From NCBI GenBank assembly GCA_944391425.1, contig CALXTO010000004.1:1-64000 (forward strand): a stretch of DNA of 64,000 nt, read 5' to 3'. Below are positions 52,230 through 60,697 of this stretch, piece by piece. The notes under the pieces are model-generated. The model was not told where the DNA came from. It did not search any database and saw nothing but the letters and a program-made list of their open reading frames with translations. Origin of the DNA: an uncultured Alphaproteobacteria bacterium (GTDB lineage Bacteria; Pseudomonadota; Alphaproteobacteria; RF32; CAG-239). Position 1 is the stretch's first letter; every line of letters begins with the position of its first letter. The position numbers were made by a program, and so were the translations under genes.

Positions 52230-54494
52230 TCAGTAAATTTCAATACCATGATCATAGGCATAGGATATTAACTGCGGGCGCAGCGTGCGCCGGTTGGAGT
52301 TCAGCAGTGTTTTGACATAATCTTCAATATCTTCCACATTCAACGAACGGACCATGCTTTTGACGCGCCCGAAAGACGAGCCGGACATTGATAAATTACG
52401 GTAACCCAGTCCAATCAGGACCATAGCCTCAATCGGATTGCCCGACATTTCGCCGCAAACGGAACATAAAACGCCCGCTTTTGCCGCCTGATCGCAGATT
52501 TGCCCCATCATTTTTAAAAACGGTGCAGACAAAACGTCGTACCGTTCAGTCAGCCTCGGATTACCGCGGTCACAGGCAAACATGAACTGCGCCAGGTCGT
52601 TGGTGCCGACAGAGATAAAATCGGCTTCTTTTAAAATCGCATCCAGCTGAAACAAAACCGAAGGCACCTCAATCATCAGTCCGACGTTGACTTTTTTCGG
52701 CGTTTCAAAATCCCGGCGGCGTTCTTTTTCAAGCTCGATCATTAGCGTTTCTTTGGCTTCTTCAAATTCCGCAAGATTGGAAATCATCGGAAACATGACA
52801 TTCAGCTCTTTGCCGGCTGCCGCCCGCAGAAAAGCCCGCATCTGTTTGCGAAGAATCGCCCGACGGTCAAGCGTGATGCGAATTGAACGCCAGCCGATGG
52901 CCGGGTTATCCTCACCGCTGTTGCTCCAATAAGGCAAAAGTTTGTCCGAACCGACATCCAGACTCCGGAAAACGACTTTTTTATCCCCAGCTCGATCCAT
53001 CAGTTCTTTATAATATCCCAGTTGCCGCTCCACATCGGGCATTACCTCCGATGCCATAAACGGGATTTCCGTCCGGTACAGGCCGATACCGTCGCAATTG
53101 GTGCTCTCTATATAATCCAAATCAAACGCCAATCCAACATTGAGATACATATTGATACGCACGCCGTCTTTGGTGCGGGAAGGAAGTTTTTTCAGCTCGG
53201 CCAGGCGAGCCGCCAGTTTTTCTTTTTCGGCAATCTTGGCTCTGAACTTTTCCTGAACGGGAAGGCTGGGACGGATATAAACATAACCGTCGTTTCCGTC
53301 AACCGCCAGAAGTTCTCCCGTTTTGACCTCGCTGTAAATTCCTTTGATTTTGGAGACGACGGGAATGCCGAGCGCCTTGGCCACAATTGCCACATGCATT
53401 GTCGGCGTGCCGTCTTCGATAATCAGGCCGCGGATTTTGGTATAATCATAATCCATCAGGTCCGCCGGACCCATTGTCTGAGCAACGACAATAATGTCTC
53501 CGCTGTCGACCTGCGCCGCATCTGCCCGGTCGCCGCTCAAATATCCCAGCAAACGGTCGGCGACATCCCGCAAATCATGCAGGCGTTCCTTTAAATATGT
53601 ATCCTGTGTTCCGGAGAGGCGGTTCCACATATCCTCATAAGCCCGCTCGACGGCCGCTTCCGCCGTCAGTCCGCTTTGGACGTTGTCGGCAATTTTTTTA
53701 TACCATCCCTTGTCTTTGGCAAACATCCGGTAGGCATCAAGAATATCCACGTGTTCACCGATGCCGAGTTTGGTGGAATTAAATTTCTCGTCCAAGTCAT
53801 GATTCATCCGGGTATGGGCTGCTTCCAGCTTTTTCAGCTCCTGCTCCTTATCCTCGGCAAAAATCTTGGTAACGGCCTGGCGGCGGCGGTGGACAACCGC
53901 GCTGCCCAAACCATAGCCTTTGCTAAGGCTCAGCCCTTTGAATTTTTCTTTTTCGACCTGGCCACGAGATTTAATCAGGCCGTTTTTGTATTCGGTCATT
54001 TCCTCGGAAGCAACCAGTTCGCTCAAAACCATTGCGATAGTTTCAAGGATATCCGTTTCAATCCGGGAGAATTCATGCTCCTTTTTAGTCTGCAGCGTAA
54101 TGACGCCGATAGCCCTGCCCCAGCGGATTAACGGAACGCCTATAAACGATTTGTACTCTTCTTCGCCTAGTTCCGTTTTGTAAGAAAAATGCGGGTGCTT
54201 CCAGGCATCGGCCACGCTCAGGGAGCGGCTTTCCTTAGCTACTTCGCCCACCAACCCTTCGCCGACGCGCAGCGAAACTTTATGCACGGCATCCGCCTTA
54301 AACCCGCTGGCGGCAAAAAGCTCGAGATAATTGTCATCAACAAGCAGATAACAGGCACCGGCATCCGCCTCCATGTGCCGCACAATCATGTTCACCGTTT
54401 TTTCCAATTTGACCGGTATATCTTCGCTGCTTTCGGAAATACGGCGCAGTTCGCGCAAAATGTCCATTGCCTGATTTATGGCCGGCGACTTCAT
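52230..54494 (-). CDS. ptsP: PtsP: GAF-domain phosphoenolpyruvate-protein phosphotransferase (EI-Ntr)
   Basis: First enzyme of the nitrogen-related phosphotransfer chain (PtsP-NPr-EIIA-Ntr). The 754-residue product has an N-terminal GAF domain (about 25-165), an EI N-terminal region, the phosphohistidine segment PTMHVAIVAKALGIP, and the PEP-binding barrel (IGLYRTEIPFM, VFRSLDVGSDKLLPYW, SVGTNDLAQFMFACDRGN, CGEMSGNP with the catalytic Cys). The start at 54494 has GGTGG upstream; the open frame extends to 54563. NPr and EIIA-Ntr genes are not in the window. It regulates rather than imports sugar in this group. Confidence 0.95.
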   Translation of the reverse strand: MKSPAINQAMDILRELRRISESSEDIPVKLEKTVNMIVRHMEADAGACYLLVDDNYLELFAASGFKADAVHKVSLRVGEGLVGEVAKESRSLSVADAWKHPHFSYKTELGEEEYKSFIGVPLIRWGRAIGVITLQTKKEHEFSRIETDILETIAMVLSELVASEEMTEYKNGLIKSRGQVEKEKFKGLSLSKGYGLGSAVVHRRRQAVTKIFAEDKEQELKKLEAAHTRMNHDLDEKFNSTKLGIGEHVDILDAYRMFAKDKGWYKKIADNVQSGLTAEAAVERAYEDMWNRLSGTQDTYLKERLHDLRDVADRLLGYLSGDRADAAQVDSGDIIVVAQTMGPADLMDYDYTKIRGLIIEDGTPTMHVAIVAKALGIPVVSKIKGIYSEVKTGELLAVDGNDGYVYIRPSLPVQEKFRAKIAEKEKLAARLAELKKLPSRTKDGVRINMYLNVGLAFDLDYIESTNCDGIGLYRTEIPFMASEVMPDVERQLGYYKELMDRAGDKKVVFRSLDVGSDKLLPYWSNSGEDNPAIGWRSIRITLDRRAILRKQMRAFLRAAAGKELNVMFPMISNLAEFEEAKETLMIELEKERRRDFETPKKVNVGLMIEVPSVLFQLDAILKEADFISVGTNDLAQFMFACDRGNPRLTERYDVLSAPFLKMMGQICDQAAKAGVLCSVCGEMSGNPIEAMVLIGLGYRNLSMSGSSFGRVKSMVRSLNVEDIEDYVKTLLNSNRRTLRPQLISYAYDHGIEIY

Positions 54495-54523
54495 GATTTT
54501 TCCACCAATAACAATTTTTAACC

Positions 54524-54551
54524 TTGCGATTTTACTTATATTATTTATATT
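54524..54551 (+). promoter_or_regulatory. Candidate promoter of the cupin gene
   Basis: TTGCGA (54524-54529), 16-base spacer, TATATT (54546-54551), followed by AAAAGGAAC before the ATG at 54593. Confidence 0.4.
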
Positions 54552-54592
54552 GCCTTGCATCAAGTAAAAACTTAATTAAAAGGAACAAAAAA

Positions 54593-54955
54593 ATGGCCAC
54601 AACATATAAAAAAGGGCAAAAAGACACCCGCCCCTGGGGCACATGGGAAATTTTGGATGCCGGAGAAAACTTCTGCGTCAAGAGAATTTGCGTTACACCC
54701 GGTAACATTCTGTCCCTGCAGCTGCATCACCATCGCAATGAGCACTGGATTATTGTCAAAGGCGAAGCTGTCGTTACCCTCGGCAACGAGGAAATTGTCC
54801 GCAAAGCTGACGAATCAATCTACATTCCGGTCGAAACCAAACACAGGATTCAGAACAAAACCGCCGAAGATATGGAGTTTATCGAAATTCAGACCGGAGA
54901 TAATCTGGATGAAAACGATATTGTCCGTTTTGAAGATAAATATGGCAGAGCCTGA
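54593..54955 (+). CDS. Cupin-type mannose-6-phosphate isomerase-like protein
   Basis: The 120-residue single-domain cupin matches the C-terminal isomerase domain of bifunctional mannose-1-phosphate guanylyltransferases (type II PMI): RPWGTWEILD, VTPGNILSLQLHHHRNEHWIIVKG (in parts) with metal His and Glu, and DESIYIPVETKHRIQN. It may interconvert mannose-6- and fructose-6-phosphate for surface sugars. No guanylyltransferase gene is next to it. ATG 54593 was chosen because AAAAGGAAC precedes it. It ends at a strong terminator. Confidence 0.88.
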   Translation: MATTYKKGQKDTRPWGTWEILDAGENFCVKRICVTPGNILSLQLHHHRNEHWIIVKGEAVVTLGNEEIVRKADESIYIPVETKHRIQNKTAEDMEFIEIQTGDNLDENDIVRFEDKYGRA

Positions 54956-54976
54956 TTTTTTAGGCAACAGTCTTTT

Positions 54977-55001
54977 AGCGCCCTTTGGGGCGCTTTTTTT
55001 T
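54977..55001 (+). terminator. Terminator of the cupin gene
   Basis: AGCGCCC (54977-54983) pairs with GGGCGCT (54988-54994), followed by eight T. Confidence 0.88.
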
Positions 55002-55091
55002 GAAAAATTCGTCTATCTCGTCTTTTTACCCTTGATTTTATGCCCAAAATATTGTATAAAATTTGCATTATTTGACAAAAATGGGATTACG

Positions 55092-56039
55092 ATGGACATT
55101 TACAACCTGCCGACAAATGACGAAATTTTGTTTGCATTGGGCGAATCTCCTTTGGGAGAAGGCGCGGAAGCGACCGTGTTTAAAATCCATACTCATCCCA
55201 AATATACCATTCGCGTATCCAATAACTTCAAACGCAGCGATGCATTTAAATATCTGCAGGAAGCCGAACTGCACCTGCAAAAAAATATTTTCGGCCACCG
55301 TAATTTTGCCCAGACCGTTGCCTATTTCTGGCATCCGACCGATATTCCGGAAGTTGGTCCTAAAATTACCATTAACTATTACTGTCCCGGGTTTTCTTAT
55401 GAAATTTACAAACCGGGACGACCGATGCCCGATGCGGAAGAAGCTCTGATTAAAACCAGGCTGATGTCTGAAAAAATTTTGGAGATTCCCGACAAAGCCA
55501 TTGATGAAATTTATGATGACCTGCATTTTCTGTCTTCGCGCGAACATTCTATTGACGTGGGCGGCGGACTTTTCACCAATACCGGAAACATCTTGTTTTC
55601 TGCCCTGGACCAGCGGCTGTTTATTATTGACCTGCAGCCTTTTTTGGAAAAAGGGCGCTACGGTACCAACCCGCAAAACACCAAAGGTTTTAACACTCCT
55701 TTATATCTAACACGCGGCCTGATGCCCGGCATGGAACGCTACCGAAACGAACATTCCCAAGACCATTACCTGATCAACCTGCGCACCGAAATTCTGGACA
55801 AGGTTATCAGCGGTGCCGAACGTAACAATCTTAACGACGAAGGCGGATATTTATCCGGCAGCCTGAGAGAAATGGAAAAATACTGGCGGGTGCAGTTTGC
55901 TTTACTTAAAACACCAGAAAAATATCAGGAAAACATGCTTAAACGTCTGCTTTCCATTAAAGATAAACCCAGATACCGTCTTCATAACGAAGCGCAGTTT
56001 TCCTATATGCGGGTCAGCGGCAAAAGTTTGAATACCTAA
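55092..56039 (+). CDS. Kinase-fold-like protein of unknown substrate
   Basis: The 315-residue product has features of the protein-kinase-like fold. A glycine-rich loop LGEGAEATVFKI lies at 21-32, followed by YTIRV (38-42), where Arg stands at the usual Lys site. A catalytic-loop-like stretch HSID...TNTGNILF (152-169) and IIDLQPF (178-184) correspond to the N and D of the metal site (N166, D180; DLQ instead of DFG). No signal peptide. Start at 55092; the longer open frame from 54657 overlaps the cupin gene and is rejected. It could be an effector kinase, an antibiotic- or sugar-kinase relative, or a pseudokinase. I recognise no exact family. Confidence 0.6.
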   Translation: MDIYNLPTNDEILFALGESPLGEGAEATVFKIHTHPKYTIRVSNNFKRSDAFKYLQEAELHLQKNIFGHRNFAQTVAYFWHPTDIPEVGPKITINYYCPGFSYEIYKPGRPMPDAEEALIKTRLMSEKILEIPDKAIDEIYDDLHFLSSREHSIDVGGGLFTNTGNILFSALDQRLFIIDLQPFLEKGRYGTNPQNTKGFNTPLYLTRGLMPGMERYRNEHSQDHYLINLRTEILDKVISGAERNNLNDEGGYLSGSLREMEKYWRVQFALLKTPEKYQENMLKRLLSIKDKPRYRLHNEAQFSYMRVSGKSLNT

Positions 56040-56127
56040 ACAAAAAAACGCTCCTGCCCAGATATGGGGCAAAGGTATATTCTTTTATCTGCACAAACCG
56101 AAAACTCTGTCATCTGTTACATTAGGG

Positions 56128-56156
56128 TTGACTAAGTCCGAGAAAATACATAATAT
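56128..56156 (+). promoter_or_regulatory. Promoter of the DEAD-box-like gene
   Basis: TTGACT (56128-56133), 17-base spacer, TAATAT (56151-56156), about 34 bases before the ATG. Confidence 0.55.
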
Positions 56157-56190
56157 CTAAAAAACATTAACCAAACAGAAGAAAAATATT

Positions 56191-56976
56191 ATGAATTTTG
56201 CAGAATTAGGATTAAGCGAACAGACCATTCGTGCCATTGATGAATTCGGAATTAAAGAACCGACAACCGTTCAGACAGACGTCATCCCCTCCATTCTGGA
56301 AGGCAGGGATGTTTTCACTATTGCGCCGCAGGGCTGCGGAAAGACTATGTCTTATGTATTTCCGCTGGTAGATATTATCAGCACCAAAGGCGCGCAAAAC
56401 ATTCTGATTATCACGCCCAACTCGGAGTGTTCCGTCATAACCTCCGACCGGCTCGCCATATTCAATAAATATCATGAAATCAACGAAGCCACTATTAAAG
56501 ACGGCGAAGAAGACATTGATAATGAAGCCAATGTCATCATCGGTTCGCCCGATTTGCTGGTGGAGATTGTTGAAAACGGCAAAATCGATCTTTCTAAAAC
56601 CAACATTCTGGTGGTGGATGACATCAACCTGATTAAGAAGAACAAACAACTGGACAATCTGGAAAAAATTTTGGCGCTGCTGCCGGCGGAAAAACAAAAC
56701 ATCGTCTACACCAACCGTCGCTCCAAAGAAACGCAGGAAGTGCTGGAAAAAATCCTCAAGGCTCCCGAAGAAATCAAGGTTGACAAAACCAAAGAGCAAG
56801 AGGCTGAACTAACCGCAAAGGCCAACGGCATTGACGCAACACCCAAAGCACGGCGCTGTCAGGCAGAACAGGATCCGGAAGCCGTAAAGCTTGCGGAAAG
56901 AAACAATTCCTTCAACGGACGAACTCCCGCCTTTATTTTGGTAAAGGGTATTATTGTTGAAAACGAAGATAAGTAG
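56191..56976 (+). CDS. Degenerate single-domain DEAD-box-like protein
   Basis: The 261-residue protein matches the first RecA domain of DEAD-box RNA helicases: a Q-motif (FGIKEPTTVQTDVIP, Gln28), a P-loop APQGCGKT (45-52), and a segment like motif Ib (GSPDLLVE). Motif II reads VVDDINL instead of V[LI]DEAD: D143 is kept, the catalytic Glu is replaced by Asp. Motif III (SAT) is YTN. The second helicase domain is absent; instead a charged, probably disordered tail of about 65 residues follows. It may bind ATP or RNA but is unlikely to unwind RNA. There is no frameshift at its end that would restore a second domain. A good promoter precedes it. Confidence 0.8.
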   Translation: MNFAELGLSEQTIRAIDEFGIKEPTTVQTDVIPSILEGRDVFTIAPQGCGKTMSYVFPLVDIISTKGAQNILIITPNSECSVITSDRLAIFNKYHEINEATIKDGEEDIDNEANVIIGSPDLLVEIVENGKIDLSKTNILVVDDINLIKKNKQLDNLEKILALLPAEKQNIVYTNRRSKETQEVLEKILKAPEEIKVDKTKEQEAELTAKANGIDATPKARRCQAEQDPEAVKLAERNNSFNGRTPAFILVKGIIVENEDK

Positions 56977-56982
56977 CCCGAT

Positions 56983-57132
56983 TTACCAGGGATAGTCTCC
57001 AACGCACCGTTCGGGCGTCTTTTGGCAGTCCGGACGGTTTAATTCATAAAGAGCCCGGCGTTCGGGCGTAAATTCTCCGGCTTTGCAGGCAACCAGCAGT
57101 AAAACGGCAAACAGCGGCAGAAAAACTTTCAT
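56983..57132 (-). CDS. 49-residue lipoprotein
   Basis: This short gene runs from ATG 57132 to TAA 56983. The product starts MKVFLPLFAVLLLVAC, a lipoprotein signal with lipobox LVAC (Cys16), and continues with a 33-residue mature part that has two further cysteines (about 36 and 43) and ends GDYPW. AGGAGA lies 6 bases before the start. It begins 9 bases after the stop of the membrane protein gene, so it is the last gene of the run from serS. No family recognised; small lipoproteins of this kind often tether or regulate envelope complexes. Confidence 0.6.
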   Translation of the reverse strand: MKVFLPLFAVLLLVACKAGEFTPERRALYELNRPDCQKTPERCVGDYPW

Positions 57133-57141
57133 TGCATTCTC

Positions 57142-57525
57142 CTAAAAAACCGAATGATGCAAAACGGAGCTCCATACGGCAACAACCATGCAGACAATGC
57201 CCAAACGGGACAAGAACGTCAGCCAGTTACTTTTGTCATAAGCTTCGGAACTGCGCCAGACCGCAACCGTTATATTCCATGAATATACGGCTAAAACCAG
57301 CAATCCCGAAAGATAGCACAATGTCCACAAAATACTCAGCTTGGACGAATAAATCGGATGAAAATGGTGCAAAAAGAAACCGTGAATGCTGCGCCCTTGC
57401 AAATGCCCGGCCAATAAATTTCCAAAAATAACGACAACATATCTTAAAATAAACAGGCCTAAAATTCCGAATTTCCAGAAAGTTGCGGCCAGGGAAAGCT
57501 CTCCTTTAAAAAGTTTGGACAACAT
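57142..57525 (-). CDS. Small membrane protein
   Basis: The 127-residue product has three hydrophobic segments (about 14-40, 65-88 and 105-122) and a His-rich loop (GFFLHHFHPIYSS) between the first two. No family recognised. ATG 57525 was chosen because GAGG lies 5 bases upstream; the open frame extends to 57585. It follows sdaA by 77 bases and precedes the 49-residue lipoprotein by 9. Confidence 0.65.
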   Translation of the reverse strand: MLSKLFKGELSLAATFWKFGILGLFILRYVVVIFGNLLAGHLQGRSIHGFFLHHFHPIYSSKLSILWTLCYLSGLLVLAVYSWNITVAVWRSSEAYDKSNWLTFLSRLGIVCMVVAVWSSVLHHSVF

Positions 57526-57602
57526 TTCAACCTCATTTGTTATCAATTCCAGAATAATTGTGCCCTCTTTACGCACAGTTAGCAAGGAAATTATGATATT
57601 TT

Positions 57603-58985
57603 CTAACAGTTGGGGACATTAACGGCCAAACCGCCCATTGACGTTTCCTTGTATTTGCAAGCCATATCGCGGCCGGTTGAATACATGGTTTTGATGACGC
57701 TGTCTAAGCTGACGACGTGTTTCCCGTCGCTGCGCATGGCCAGCCGCGCCGAATTTACGGCCTTTACCGCTCCCATGGCATTGCGCTCAATGCAGGGAAT
57801 CTGCACCAATCCTGCCACCGGGTCGCAAGTTAAGCCCAAATTATGTTCCATTCCCGTTTCTGCTGCCATTTCGACTTGTTCCGGCGTTCCTCCCATGGCA
57901 GCAGCCAGTCCGGCTGCTGCCATTGAACAGGCGACGCCGACTTCTCCCTGACAACCGACTTCGGCTCCGGAAATGGAAGCATTGGTACGATAGAGACTGC
58001 AAATGGCAGATGCCGTCGCCAAAAATACCTCTATGCCCTTTTCAACCCCAAACGGTGACTTGGCCGCCGCATAACGTTCATAATACCTCAAAACGGACGG
58101 AATAATTCCTGCTGAGCCCATAGTCGGCGCCGTAACAATCCGTCCGCCGGCGGCGTTTTCTTCCGCAACGGCAAATCCCCACAAATTAATCCAGTCGACA
58201 ATCATCAGCGGGTCAAAATCATTATCGCGAAACTTTTCTTCCAGCCTTCCGAAAATTTCTCCGGCGCGGCGCTTAATACCAAGTCCGCCCGGCAAAATCC
58301 CCCGGGCACGCATGCCGCGGTCAATGGAATCCTGCATAACACGATAAATTTTCATAATGCCGGATTTGACCTCTTTTTCGCTGCGCAGGGAAACTTCGTT
58401 CTGCAAAACCAAATCGGCAATACTTAAATTATATTTTTGACAGCGTTCCAAAAGCTCGCGACAGGTATCAAACTGGTGCGGCACATTATAGGGTTCCCTT
58501 TCAACTCTTTGGGCAAATTCGTCGCGACGGACAACCGTTCCGCCGCCGGTGGAAAAATAGACTTCTTCCAAAAGCTTTTTACCCCGGGCATCAAATGCTT
58601 CAAACTTCATGCCGTTGGAATGTTCCGGCAAAAAAACGTCTTTGGCAAAAACAATCGCTTTGTCAATTTCAAAAGGGATTGCCTTTTTTTGTCCGAGGTG
58701 AAGAATTTTATCGCGTTCCACGGCATTGACATAAGGTTTTTCCGGATCAAGCTCATCTGCTTCCAGCCCCATCAGCCCGTAGACAACGGCCTTGACCGTC
58801 CCATGGCCGTGCCCGGTCAGAGCCAGAGAACCGTACAACGTTACTTTTATGTTTCTGACTTTGGAAAACAGTTTTTCAGCCTTAAGATTTTCCAAGTACC
58901 GCTTGGCCGCCCGCATCGGCCCGACCGTATGCGAACTGGAAGGACCAACGCCGATAGTAAAGATTTCAAAAAAACTGTAATACAT
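57603..58985 (-). CDS. sdaA: L-serine dehydratase (iron-sulfur, single chain)
   Basis: Converts L-serine to pyruvate and ammonia with a 4Fe-4S cluster. The 460-residue product has the beta domain (GVGPSSSHTVGPMRAAKRY) and the alpha domain with cluster cysteines (GAEVGCQGEVGVACSMA, LTCDPVAGLVQIPCIERN in parts). The length fits the fused E. coli SdaA type. Its ATG overlaps the stop of the M49-like peptidase gene by 1 base (TAATG), so serine breakdown is coupled to a peptidase; amino acids freed from peptides may be the link. Confidence 0.96.
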   Translation of the reverse strand: MYYSFFEIFTIGVGPSSSHTVGPMRAAKRYLENLKAEKLFSKVRNIKVTLYGSLALTGHGHGTVKAVVYGLMGLEADELDPEKPYVNAVERDKILHLGQKKAIPFEIDKAIVFAKDVFLPEHSNGMKFEAFDARGKKLLEEVYFSTGGGTVVRRDEFAQRVEREPYNVPHQFDTCRELLERCQKYNLSIADLVLQNEVSLRSEKEVKSGIMKIYRVMQDSIDRGMRARGILPGGLGIKRRAGEIFGRLEEKFRDNDFDPLMIVDWINLWGFAVAEENAAGGRIVTAPTMGSAGIIPSVLRYYERYAAAKSPFGVEKGIEVFLATASAICSLYRTNASISGAEVGCQGEVGVACSMAAAGLAAAMGGTPEQVEMAAETGMEHNLGLTCDPVAGLVQIPCIERNAMGAVKAVNSARLAMRSDGKHVVSLDSVIKTMYSTGRDMACKYKETSMGGLAVNVPNC

Positions 58986-60697
58986 TAAAAATATGTCCTG
59001 ATTTCTTTATAAGGCTTGATGCCCAGCCGTTGCAGCGTATCCGCGACATATTGGTGCAACTCACCCCAGTCTGAATATTTTTCAATAAACGCTTTTGCAC
59101 ATCCGGTGTCTTTGGACAACTGCACTTCAATCGTTTGCCTTAGAATCTTCTGCATTACTCCAGGAAGAGCCGCAAAGTCGATTTCCAGTTTGCGGTCAGC
59201 GTTAAAACGGATGGCGCCATGTTTCAAAAGGAAATTAAAATGTATCAAATCGCCGACACGGTGCGGCTGTATTTGCTGAGGCCGCGCTTTTAAAAACAAC
59301 CGGACAATCCAAGTCGTATAAATTTCCCGGAGCATTTGTTCGCCGATAATCCCGTTTTTGACATATTCGGGCATAAACGCTATGGAAACGACATCCGCCT
59401 TGTTTTCTTCAATGATATGCTTGTAAACGCCCAAAGCATCCTGATAAGAGCTGTCCGGACCGAGCGAATGCCCGTTTTCGTGCCCGATGACAAAAATATG
59501 TTCGGCTTCGGGATTGTAAAAGCGATGCAGTTCCGGACTGACCAGCGCTGCCAGCATTTTTCTGGCGCGCTCGGAATCCTGGCTCATGCGCACCTGGCGG
59601 TGATATACGTTGCGGCGGCCGCCGCCGAGCTTAACCGAAAGTTTATCGTTGTTAGGCAGGTTTTGGGCTGTCGTAATGCCGCCGCGGCATTGGGCATAAT
59701 CACCCTGCAGCGTTACCAAATCCACGTCAACCATCGTTTGGTTGACCTTTTCGCCTGCGGTGACGGATTGTTTATATTTATCGGCATAAGGCATCAACGC
59801 CGCAAGATGTTTCATCTGTTCTTTGAACGTGAGAAGCAAGGCCGTGCCTTCGGCATTGACAATGCCGACGCGGGCGCCGAGCATATCTTTGGCAACCGGC
59901 TCAATACCGTGTTGTTCCAACAGCGCTTTTAATCCGGCGTTTTCAAGAACCGTTCCCGTCATTTCATCTTCATAATTTTCGCGGCTGAGCGTAAATTCCA
60001 ACGGCGAATCCTGCAAAACGGCCCAATGCCTGTCCGCGAGCTGATCCATATCTTCGTTATTTTGCAGCAGGGCCTGAGCCTGCCACCCCAGATAATCCTT
60101 GAAAGCCGGGTCTGTGCAGTAATGAGCCGCCAGTTCCAGTTCATTGGCAATTTGAGAAAACTGCGGCGCAAAATATTCGGTATAATCAACGGCACGCAAC
60201 TCATCCCCGCAGCGGCGAACCATGGTGCGGGCAGACAATATCCGTTTGACTTCCTCACCTTTTCCGTTTTCAAGCATTTTTTGCAGAATTTGATGAAATT
60301 CTTCAATATCCAAATCCTGCGGATAAAAATTACGTCCTTTTAAAACCGAGATACCTTTGAAAATCTGCACAGGTTCGGGATCCAAACCGTTCAGCCCGGC
60401 AACGCCGTTCAGAGAATTAAAAAGACGTAGCGATTTGGCTGCATGGGAATTGGTTGCAGCGCCCTGTTCCAACCCCTTTTTCAACTTCAAATTGAGTGGA
60501 TGGTCTTGTTCCAAGGAAACGTCATTAACCATGCGGGCGGCACGAACCAGATATTCCAACGCTTTTTTGTCTCCTTCCGCCAACGCCAAATAACCGGGAA
60601 AAGTTTTGTCGACCATTTCTATCGGCTGCATTTTCTCAGACAATATGCGGTCCAGTTTTTCTTCCGCAATCTCCAGTTCATATCCCTCAATTTTCAT
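58985..60697 (-). CDS. M49-like zinc metallopeptidase (dipeptidyl-peptidase III family relative)
   Basis: The 570-residue protein has a gluzincin-type zinc site: HENGH at 406-410 (IGHENGHSLGP) and a downstream EENKAD helix that gives the third ligand and matches the EExxA[DE] motif of dipeptidyl peptidase III (M49). Classical M49 enzymes have a six-residue HExxGH; this one has the shorter HExxH followed by SLGP, as in a bacterial side branch. No signal peptide, so it acts in the cytoplasm. It overlaps the Memo-AMMECR1 gene by 11 bases upstream and sdaA by 1 base downstream. Peptide substrate unknown. Confidence 0.8.
   Translation of the reverse strand: MKIEGYELEIAEEKLDRILSEKMQPIEMVDKTFPGYLALAEGDKKALEYLVRAARMVNDVSLEQDHPLNLKLKKGLEQGAATNSHAAKSLRLFNSLNGVAGLNGLDPEPVQIFKGISVLKGRNFYPQDLDIEEFHQILQKMLENGKGEEVKRILSARTMVRRCGDELRAVDYTEYFAPQFSQIANELELAAHYCTDPAFKDYLGWQAQALLQNNEDMDQLADRHWAVLQDSPLEFTLSRENYEDEMTGTVLENAGLKALLEQHGIEPVAKDMLGARVGIVNAEGTALLLTFKEQMKHLAALMPYADKYKQSVTAGEKVNQTMVDVDLVTLQGDYAQCRGGITTAQNLPNNDKLSVKLGGGRRNVYHRQVRMSQDSERARKMLAALVSPELHRFYNPEAEHIFVIGHENGHSLGPDSSYQDALGVYKHIIEENKADVVSIAFMPEYVKNGIIGEQMLREIYTTWIVRLFLKARPQQIQPHRVGDLIHFNFLLKHGAIRFNADRKLEIDFAALPGVMQKILRQTIEVQLSKDTGCAKAFIEKYSDWGELHQYVADTLQRLGIKPYKEIRTYF

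Noticed and set aside
54657-55091. N-terminal extension of the kinase-like protein
   Set aside because: It overlaps the cupin gene in another frame and runs through a strong terminator (54977-55001); ATG 55092 is the natural start.
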